A stretch of 64,000 nucleotides of DNA from Coix lacryma-jobi var. lacryma-jobi (taxonomy: Eukaryota > Streptophyta > Magnoliopsida > Poales > Poaceae): NCBI GenBank assembly GCA_009763385.1, contig CM019824.1, positions 107,836,660 to 107,900,659 of the forward strand. The letters are read 5' to 3'. Each line of letters opens with the position of its first letter. Positions within the stretch are counted from its first letter, which is position 1. The position numbers and the translations under genes are program-made. The notes under the pieces were generated by a model. The model saw only the letters and a list, made by a program, of their open reading frames with translations. It ran no database searches and was not told where the DNA came from. Below, one piece after another: positions 55,830-64,000 of the stretch.

Positions 55830-56930
55830 GGCGCCACCCTTTCGGCCCAACCAGCCTTTCGGCCCAGCTTCGCACCCGCGCCGGACCGCCTCCACGCTCG
55901 CCCGCGCCGCGCGTCGCGCCACTCGCCTGACACCGCCCGCGCTGTACGCCGGCCCCGACCGCCGCGTGGCTGCCAAATCCTGCGTCGTATCCCACTCGCC
56001 CACTCATCGCCCGATTCTTCCCCGCTCAATCACGCCACGATCACGCGCGGCCACTCCCCGCTTGCCTCGCTCGCCGCGCCGACGCGAGCGCCTGCGCACG
56101 CCTCGCCCGCCGCGCCGCCGTGGCCCCTGCCACGACCGCCCGTCCGCCCGCTCCGCCGAGCAAAACCCCGAGCACCTCCCCCGCTCCCTCACTCACCCGC
56201 ACGCACACTCCCTCGCTCTCGCCCTCACTTCTTTCTCTCCGCAAACGAACGCGAGCGCGAACGCTTGTGCTCGCCGCCGTTCGACATCGTGAGGACACCC
56301 CACCGTTCCGACCGCACCCGTCCACCACCGTCCGATTCCTCCCGCCAGCCACTCCGCCTTCACCGTGCACACGCCGTGCGCGCGCCATCTTCCCCGACCA
56401 AGCCCCATCGCCGACGGAGGACGAAGTGTCCCCTTCGGTCCCCTTTCGCCACTGCGGAGCCCGCGTCGTCGTTCCTCACCAACCGAGCCTCCGTCGAGCC
56501 CCTTCTTCCCCGTCGAGCTTCGTCACACCAAGGCAAGGTGAGGACACCACCCAGCCTCAACGCTACTGCTCCCTGCCTCTCTCTCTCACCCGGCCGAGCA
56601 CCATGGGCGCCGCCGCGGCCCTCTCACGTGGCCAAGCTTCTCTAGAGCCATCCGAGCCTATCCAACCCCCTCACATAGCTCCCTAGGGTTCGCAAAGCAC
56701 GGCACATCCGCCAATTTGGCCGGCGACCGCTGGAAACGGCGTAGCCGTGCGTCACCGCCGCCGCCGTCCGCCATCGCTCGCCGCCGGCAAGCTATGGCCA
56801 TGCACGGGCCCAACCATCACCACCACTCGGTCCGCCTCGTCATGGGGAACACGCCGAGCACCCCCTCACCGCCGGCGACCTCACCGTCGGCGAGGATCGC
56901 ACGGTGAACTCCTTCCCCTGCCTTGCTCTC
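55830..56930 (+). other. GC-rich island in solo LTR
   Basis: CpG-dense block with long open frames on both strands (up to 282 residues at 55797-56645), Arg/Pro/Ala-rich and low in complexity. They match no family I know and overlap on opposite strands, as high GC would produce. Likely promoter or leader region of the LTR. Confidence 0.55.
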
Positions 56931-58178
56931 TCTGACCAGTGGGTCCCATTGACCAGCGGGTCCCATGCGTCAGCCACCCTGCGGTCCATAGACTAAGTCC
57001 ACACAGGCCCAGCCAGGAAGAGTTAAATGATTTTCCTTTTTGTTTTATTTCCCAGAAAAAGCTTATTATTTTTGTGTAGCACGATTTAAAAGTCCAAATG
57101 AGGTGCTTTTAGTTTTGGTAGTTTGCTCATAAGTAGATCTATCATGGAAAAATATGAAAGTATTTTTGGTGAAAGTTTATATTACTGTTTTTATTTTAAT
57201 TCAGTTTATGTGCTTTTATTGAGATAAATGGATTTATATGTTTTCTGATCGAGCTAATTCATGGTAAAATTTGTGTAGGTTCCTTATCATGTTAAGTACC
57301 TGTGAAAAATGTATGAGGCACTATTTGTGTAGAAAAAGTGTTTGTTAGGGTTTAAAGTCCTTTTTGGCTGTTTTCTTGGAATAAGTGTTAAGGTGTATTA
57401 TATGTAAAAATAAAATATGGGAAAATTTGTATAGTCTCTGTGTGTGATGTTCCAGTTAGGAAAAATGTTAAGCATAGGTTGTATATGGAAAAATGTGAAG
57501 TTGCTATACAAATGTGCTTTTCTATGTTTTTCTTAGGAAATTCATGTAGAAAAGAATATAATGTTTCTGTTCATGGAACTTCCTTGATAAATATGAAATG
57601 TGGAATAGAACCTGGGAAAAATATAAAAATCAGCATGTCACCCTTTTCCAGCAGGGTTGTAGTTCAAATAGTTTATTTTGGAATAAACTTGTTTATTTTG
57701 TGTAGGTTGATATGTTCATGCTTAGGTAGTGAGTTCTCTACAGTAGAGTAGCTATGAATAGGTGAAGCTAGAAAAAATATGAAACCTACTGTTTGACAGT
57801 TTTCATGTGGGAAGTCCGTTCAAAGCACCCTTTTGAGTATTTTATTTCATCTTTTTGTACCTATTGTTCTGTATTTTATCTCTTGCTGAAATTCGGGCAG
57901 TGAAGTCCAGTTAGTATCAGTTACCTTCTGCAATTTTTGTGGATTTTTCTGAGTTCAGAAAAATGTACTTGCAGTTCAAACCTGAGTTTCTTTTGAATTA
58001 ATAAATGAAAAATGGTTAAATTAATAGTTTCTTTTATGTGGTAATTAAGTGTTTTTCCTCAATGTCAAAAGTGGTTCAACAAGTTGGCTTTGTTGGTTTG
58101 CAAAAAATATTTGCATTCATACCACCACATCTCGCACCCTGCATTGTTTATTTAATTATTATTCACCGCATGCAATAG

Positions 58179-58393
58179 GATCGACAGTCCCGGAGACCGA
58201 CCAGAAGCCGGAAGCAAACGACGAGCAGGAGATCCCAGAGCTGCCCAGGACCGAGGAAGCCGACCCCGCGCTGGAAGCTAACCTGCCTGAGTGCCCCGCT
58301 CACGAGGCCTCAGTCTTTTCCCAAGGCAAGCCCCGGAGCATTCTAAGTCTCCCAGTATTTGCAATTAATTTAATTGAGTATTTTATATTGTGA
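58179..58393 (+). other. Mini-exon A in solo LTR
   Basis: After acceptor-like GCAATAG the frame reads STVPETDQKPEANDEQEIPE, then LPECPAHEASVFSQGKPRSIL and a stop at 58393. Compare 28147-28335: the LPEC(R/P)xH..S.F..GKPRSI part is shared. Confidence 0.52.
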
Positions 58394-59359
58394 TGTATTA
58401 GGTATAGGAGTTGATTGAATCCTACTTGCTGCATTACCGTTCCTCGATTATTGTTTACACCTGGCTTGTTATCGTGTTACTCATTTATATAGAATTGCTT
58501 AGCCTGCTAATAAAAGTAGTAGTTCAGGATATTCCCGTAATACCCCTGATGGGTATTTACCGGATCACGGTTGGCTATATTTGCTATCGTGGAAAAGAAC
58601 CTGAGTAGTAATGAAATACGATCAACTGGAAGGCAAGGCACAAGTTTGGAAACTTGGGGCAGTCCGTCCGTTGGATCGTGTAGGTTTGTATCGATGTTGG
58701 CCCTCGTTCATTTTTGAACGCGCCCTTCTACTTAGGGATATGTTGGTGCTGTAATCATCGACCCCAAAGCCGGTTAGACACTGTTTGAGCCGGAATCAAC
58801 CCGAGTTGCGCCCTCTAGTATGGAAATGCGATCTGCCTCGGATGGCCATCGTCAGGTTCCAATTGGGCGGTCCGTCCTTGAACCGCGACGATTACCACCA
58901 CGAACAAGCATTGAGCGGTTACCCAATACATGGACCCGACGGGGAAAGTGTGGGTTGGTATTAAAGGTCTTTCACCAGCTTGTTTGGAATTCGATTCGAG
59001 TCGAAGTCTCCCCCGGTTAGTGGGAAACTATGGCGAGCTTCACCACGATACAACTCCATGTGATGTTTTAAAGGTTCAACTAAAATTGGATAAGTCAACT
59101 AGATATGGTTATATTATTGCTTGTTAGACTCAAGTGGATGTATTAGTTCAGGTGCAAACCTAGATTAAGAGATAGGTCTAAACTGATAGCTCATCAAAAA
59201 TCATTAAATAATCCTTCTCTTAATTTTGAGCTTTTCGCAACTAAATGATCCCAGCTCCACCAGAAAGCCTTGCATACCTTTGGTGTCTTTATTTTCAGTT
59301 GGACAGGTAAGTCTAGCTGAGTACCTTCCCGTACTCAGGGTTTATCACGTTTGTTGCAG

Positions 59360-59424
59360 ATGGCCAGGTGTACTATGGCTATTGTAAGCATTGCCTCTAC
59401 CCGGTGGAGGGTGATGAGCAGTAG
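59360..59424 (+). other. Mini-exon B in solo LTR
   Basis: After acceptor-like TTTGTTGCAG the frame reads GQVYYGYCKHCLYPVEGDEQ-stop. Differences from the 29413 copy are synonymous in GGG/GGC, TGC/TGT, TGT/TGC, CTG/CTC and CCC/CCG codons, and the Y-G-Y-C-x-x-C-L-Y-P core is kept. Confidence 0.57.
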
Positions 59425-60185
59425 GCCCAGGGCAGGGTCGTCAAGAAGCTTCCCATTCTCTTTTGCCGGACTGAGACTCCTTGTGGCACACTATCTGAAA
59501 AGGAGGAGTGAGTTGTGTTGAGTTAAGTTATCAAACAATGTTTTATTTGGACCACGTGTGTGGTGGTCGTGTTCCAAAACTTATTTAAGCTTCCGCACTT
59601 TGAAACTCAATATTGTAATAACTCTGTTTTAATTTCACACTCTGATGTTTAAATTTGGTTTCGTTTAACTGTGATGTCTCCTTACGAATGTAATACTTGA
59701 ATGATGCGATCCTGTATGTTGTACGATATTTGAAATCCTTCGAGATTTCCGGACTACCGGGGTTATATGGCTTCAAGTGCGGGTCGATGTCAGACGAATT
59801 TGACTAAGACGGTACTTGAGTTCGTATAATCAGGACGGTTCCGCGACAATTACTACTCTAATTATGGCCTATAACTAGAGCACTCGATATAAGCGGAGAT
59901 CCTATGCTAGAACATAACAACTATACTAATCATAATATGAAAGACATAAAGTAAATAGAGAAGATAAATATATTAAAGCATAAGTCTTACAAAGAAAAGA
60001 TACAAAGACATACCAAAACTCTGAAGACTCCTCCGAAACCGGAGCGCAGCTCCGCTCTCCCTAACTCTCGACTAGAGTTAATCTATTACATTGGAAAATC
60101 TAAACCTAATTACATAGAGAAGAAAGGTCATCCATTCGAGGGACGCCTCTACAACTCCATGATGATGTTTTCTCAGGGGGGTCCT

Positions 60186-60198
60186 GGGTTTATTATAT
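60186..60198 (-). promoter_or_regulatory. TATA box of element B LTR
   Basis: Minus strand GCCCGTATATAATAAACCC, in a GC-rich context, at a plausible position in the LTR. Confidence 0.5.
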
Positions 60199-60744
60199 AC
60201 GGGCTCCTGACCTCCCCTCCACCTTGGGCAAGCGATGTGGGACTAAATCCTTCGCCATATGCACATGGGCCTTAATGGGCCAAAACGCATTGGAGATGTC
60301 GGTTGAAGTGCGCCACGCGAAGGGGGTCGAGTTTGGGCCCTACACCAAACCGGTCGGTCTAGGGAGGAGACCGGTCGGTCTGCCTCTCTAACAGGTGGGC
60401 CCCTCCTTCTGTGGGTCGCCTTCTCGTGTCTTCTGGAATGTTTTGGAATGTTCTAGAATCTTCCAAGTCGTATCCATCGAGGACTCTCGCTCCGGGACTC
60501 CAAATATAGCAAATCATATGTCTGTTTCGATCGTCTCGACTAGGTCTTCGCAATGGTGTGCTCTGTTTCGTCACTTGAGATACTTTTATATGGTAAAAAC
60601 ATGGATGTCCTACAAAACAAGTGAGAGCACCAAAACTCGTGGAACTTGTTAGTTTCAAACCCTACAACTATGCTTTGTGATTCATTTAGTGTCATTTGAT
60701 GCAATAGTTGATGGTTAATTATGAGCATTAGTGAGCGTCAAAAA

Positions 60745-60757
60745 GTTCCCCCAAGCT
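60745..60757 (-). promoter_or_regulatory. Polypurine tract of element B
   Basis: Minus strand AGCTTGGGGGAAC, four bases before the LTR start TGACGCTCAC. This fixes the minus orientation of element B. Confidence 0.72.
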
Positions 60758-63183
60758 TACCCTTTGCTAGTCCCTTAGCAAAGTCAAACTCAACAAAGGA
60801 TCGGGAGTTGCTGCAATATCTGCACTTCTAACAAGTACACATGCATTCAAACAAAAGTTCTCATTTGGATTAGAAAAAAGATATCATATTATTTATCACT
60901 GGGCTTAGTACTTTACCTTCAATCTTGAGTAATTGAAAGATAGAACGATCAAATCAAGCACTATGTCTTTAGCTCTTTCACTTCACCATTATCCCAGAGT
61001 TTTTATGAATTTTCAAAAAGCTTAAATAACATATATTGCCAAATTAAATAATGGATCCAAAGAGAAAGTCAACCACACTATTGAATCAAGAAGTGCATGT
61101 GTATGGAAAATGGAGGCGGATGCTCTTTTGAATATATCACTCACTTTTGTCTATTAGACACACATGGCTATCAGGCTAATTCTACTGTCGGGCACGTGCC
61201 CATTTTTTCTGATATTCATTTTTCTCTTTTTTCGGAGGTTTCGGACACTTGTCCCTTTTTATTTCCTCGGAACTATCTTTTTGAGGTTTCGGACACTAGT
61301 CCCTTTTTATTTCCTCAGATTTTTTTTCTTTTTTTTTCAATAGCCATATGCTTCCATCAACTTTTGAGAGGATAGGAATAGATAATCATGAGCATTTATG
61401 CTGAAGATGGATGAAATATGTAAGTGATCTCAGTTCAATAGTATGATAACTTCTCATAGGGTCAACAAAGCTTAATTTAACTCAATGCAATTATTAGTCA
61501 AATTTATATTGAGAAATCTCCGAAACTCTAGTGTTGTTTTAGAACGAGATAACAGTAGCTCAAATCATCACATATCATATCTGTCAATTATTTAGACTCT
61601 GGATCAAGCATTTGCTACCCATATATTTAATTTCATTTTAAGGCATCATTAATTTTTTAAACTTAGGAGAACTCATGCTTTAAGGCTAGGTATTAGAAAG
61701 AAATACAATAGAGCAACTATTCATCATTTCCATTTTAAGAAATTAGAGAGAGAATTCTTCAGATTAGACATGCTTTATTTATTTAATCTAACACACACTA
61801 TAATATATTACTTAAAAATATTAAGATAGTAGTAAGACATACCTGAATTACGAAGATAACAGGGGTGCGTCTCCCCTAAGCTAATCCCTTTGATCGCATC
61901 GAGCCTTCATGTGCCCGAATATTTTTGTTCTTTTTCTTTTTAAGGGTGAGCCTTCATGTGTTCACACATTTTTTTGTATTTTGAATTTATTTATAAAAAT
62001 AAAAACTTAAGAGGATAAAGATACTTACCTGGATACATAGGGGTGCTTTCCCCCAAGCTGAATGTTGACGTAGTCGTTCGATCTTGCAATGTAGTGGACT
62101 GGCAGTGAAAATGTTCTTCCTCTATCACAGCATTAATTGATGTTGATGGTTGTTGAAATGATGTTCCAATAGTGAATGGAACATCCACTTGCTTGTCAGC
62201 TTTTATTGGTCTTTCGATCCTGTGAAACTCAAATAGACAACAAAACTTGTGGAATAGATTAAGCGTCCGTGGTTGGCCACTCAAGCCTTTGATGTCCAGA
62301 GTTTCAGTGAGATCTCTTTCTCAATATTTTTGTATTCTAATATTTTTATGATGCAATGAAAACTTAACAAAATGAATGGATTTTTATTTTTATTTTTATG
62401 CCACCACGGTAAATATTTCATGTGGGTTTTTACACACCACAAAATTGTTCACATGGGGCTTTAGGTTTTATTATGCAGTGCAATAGGCAAAACATTTTTA
62501 TTTTCTTTTTTTATGCAATGCTAATGTAGAAGAGTAAATATGCTATGGAGAGATGATGAGAAGTAAACATGCAAAAAGAGAAACTAATGTAGAAAAGATA
62601 AATATGGATAACTACCGATTTTACCTTTCGACGAGGGTTCAATGTTTTAAGTCCTTTGAATAGGACTTCTCACCATGTTCATTCCTGAGGTGCATCATTT
62701 GATCTCGATAGGTAGACCTTGATAACTACACCTCTTTATATGGTGTCACCCATGTTCTACGTTTGCCCAACAATTTGAAGTGAAACATTAATTGTAGAAG
62801 CTGGTGGCATCTTGCTCAGTGTGCATGTTCTTGTAGATCCAGGATCTTCATTCTGTAGAATTTGGGAGTTGACAAACTCCTCCATGTTTTGCTCAAGAGT
62901 CTGTCCTTCTCATGAAGACAAGGTAGAGATCAAGTGCATGAGCTCTGTTGGTGGAAAAACACCAACAGAACCAAAAGTTTTGTTCATTCTTCTCTAACCT
63001 TAGGCACATTGAACAAGATAAACTTGTTGTTTATATATTCTATTCAATCTTAACATGAGTGATAGGATCAAAAGATGAGCATGAAAGTAGCATCATAAAA
63101 TATTTAATAGATCAATTTGCTTAACCCAAGGAAGGATAATCTATGCATAATGTGTCGATCCTTTTATGATTGTAATATATCAG
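60758..63183 (-). other. Interior of element B, no recognisable gene
   Basis: AT-rich, with a 47-bp tandem repeat (61230-61320, GGTTTCGGACACTTGTCCC) and two PPT-like modules: minus strand TTAGCTTAGGGGAGACGCAC (about 61870) and CAGCTTGGGGGAAAGCACCC (about 62050), each followed by a donor-like CAG-GTA(T/A)GT. A 97-residue frame at 61991-62284 (minus) has no known motif. Non-coding 3' interiors of this kind occur in large cereal Gypsy derivatives. Confidence 0.55.
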
Positions 63184-64000
63184 TGTTAACACCAGATTTT
63201 CGCACACACAGGGATATGACAGGTGGGTCCAGCCAGCAGAGAAGAGAAGGATTCGGCAAGCATTCAGACGGCTATTTGGTCCTTAAGACTTTCGGGGAAT
63301 ACCTGCACGGTCGGCTATTTCGTGAAGCAGTAGCCCCATTCGAGAAATGGATGATGCAGGTAAAGCCGGCTTGCACGAGAAGATACGTGACGATGGAAGA
63401 CGCTGAAAGGATTAGGAATATGATTTATATCTTTCCTTGTTTTTTAAGTCGTAATTGTCTAGGATTCGTGTTTCGTCTAGGGTATAAATATAAGCCTTCG
63501 ACCATTGTAAAACTGTTCACAACCATATCAATACAACCGGCCCCGTGCCACCTTTCGAGTCCCTAAGTCGTGTCGTCGAGTTCTTCGAGAGGAATCATCG
63601 ATCCGTCGACGTCCGTAAGTACCGGCAACCTTGCTATCATGTCTAGTATCATGCGGTGGATTTAGATATGATGCAAGTAGTCTCGTATGTTAAGCTTAGT
63701 ATCGTGCGGTGTATTTAAGCTTATGACGGGAAGTTTTTGCTTATGTCTTGTATCGTGCGGCGGATTATGTCATGAGTAAAAATAGTTATTGGCTCTGTTA
63801 GATTTGGCAGATCTAATAGATTCATTAAGTTACCATGTGTTATATGTTTTATTTATTTAATTCCTATAACACTCTTTGCCCAATCTAGATTGATCTTTGT
63901 TCGGCCTTGCTGCATGAGTTTATTTGTGCTTCGTTAATTATAAGATCATGATGGCCGAATTAACTTTCAATCCAGATTGTCACATGTTGTGGGTTCATGC
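63184..64000 (+). repeat. LTR C, partial (cut by window end)
   Basis: Starts TGTTAACACCAGATTTTCGC with a TATA box at 63479-63490 (AGGGTATAAATATAAGCC). Repeated GTATCGTGCGG(T/C)G(T/G)ATT blocks lie at 63640-63770. The 3' end of the LTR and the rest of the element lie beyond the window, so the family is unassigned. The short frame at 63117-63566 spans the junction and is not a gene. Confidence 0.6.

Larger units (their letters stand above)
55348..59848 (+). mobile_element. Long solo LTR (chromovirus-type), TSD ATTAA/ATTAC
   Basis: Starts TGTGACACCCTAG and ends ACGGTTCCGCGACA (4501 bp). Flanks ATTAA (55343-55347) and ATTAC (59849-59853) differ by one base. Same organisation as the other long LTRs: AT-rich start, GC-rich island (55830-56930), long AT-rich part, mini-exons A (58179) and B (59360). 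The sequence is well diverged from both other versions. Confidence 0.82.
54776..60740 (-). repeat. Element B 3' LTR, interrupted by a solo LTR
   Basis: Minus strand starts TGACGCTCACTAATGC at 60740 and ends GTTAACAAACGTCAACA at 54776. Removing the solo LTR at 55348-59848 leaves about 1.46 kb. A TATA box lies at about 60186-60198 (minus strand GTATATAATAAACCC). ACCGGTCGGTCT is repeated near 60350-60380. No gene inside. Confidence 0.78.
54776..64000 (-). mobile_element. Element B: minus-strand Gypsy-like LTR element, 3' part only
   Basis: The 3' LTR spans 54776-60740 with a solo LTR inside it; a PPT follows at 60745. Beyond the PPT come about 2.4 kb of AT-rich interior without a recognisable gene, then LTR C at 63184. 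Element B interrupts element A's 5' LTR at 54775/54776. Its gag and pol, if present, and its 5' LTR are outside the window. Confidence 0.7.

Noticed and set aside
55797..56686. Long frames (282 and 188 residues) in the GC-rich island
   Set aside because: They overlap others on both strands, are Arg/Pro/Ala low-complexity and sit in an LTR; high GC alone explains them.
63117..63566. 149-residue plus-strand frame near the right edge
   Set aside because: It spans the junction between element B and LTR C and includes the LTR TATA box; no domain.

Overview
The window is repeat-only plant DNA, almost certainly from a grass (Poaceae). It holds a CACTA transposon whose subterminal repeats are of the 'TTTAGTCCCGGTTGGT' type common in grasses, long-LTR Gypsy chromoviruses, a Sirevirus-like Copia element and a Tat-like Gypsy element, all nested in each other. 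I found no host gene, tRNA gene, rRNA gene or CRISPR array. The species cannot be named from what is here.

Layout, left to right. 1-5386: the 5' part of a CACTA (En/Spm) element on the minus strand. It has an intact 1140-residue TNP2-type transposase and a small upstream ORF with an RNase H1 N-terminal/viroplasmin-like domain. 5387-6003: a minus-strand LTR piece. 6004-8825: a reversed Sirevirus-type LTR fragment split by a solo LTR (7212-8459, TSD ATGTC). 8864-10023: a plus-strand Copia gag fragment. 10024-54775: 'element A', a minus-strand, gag-only Copia-type element with most of the other insertions inside it.

Nesting inside A. A Tat-like Gypsy derivative (16043-38634, TSD AGCTC) sits in A's gag. 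A Sirevirus-like Copia element (20496-36184, TSD CAAGT) sits in an antisense ORF of that Gypsy element. A long solo LTR (25703-29825, TSD ACTTG) sits in the Sirevirus integrase. A complete chromovirus (39797-54699, near-identical TSD CATAT/CTTAT) sits in A's 5' LTR. A further minus-strand Gypsy element ('B', from 54776 past the right edge) interrupts the same LTR; its own 3' LTR holds another long solo LTR (55348-59848), and a partial plus-strand LTR ('C') begins at 63184.

The most striking content is in the chromovirus. Its first ORF after the PBS (49215-49793, minus) starts with an exact copy of the first ten residues of mature histone H3 (ARTKQTARKS, including K4 and K9) and stays H3-like through QLA. 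A coiled coil, an acidic tail and a SUMO-interaction-like motif (VIEI followed by DDSDDE) come after it. The pol of the same element ends in a chromodomain-like segment, the module class that in other proteins reads methylated H3K9. Separately, the long LTRs of this lineage (three divergent versions here) contain two short reading frames behind splice-acceptor-like sites. One ends in a Cys-containing peptide with the same stop position in all three versions, which suggests a small spliced protein encoded inside the LTR.

The retrotransposon genes are mostly decayed; several of their stop codons can be explained by C-to-T or G-to-A changes. The CACTA transposase and the histone-H3-mimic ORF are open throughout.
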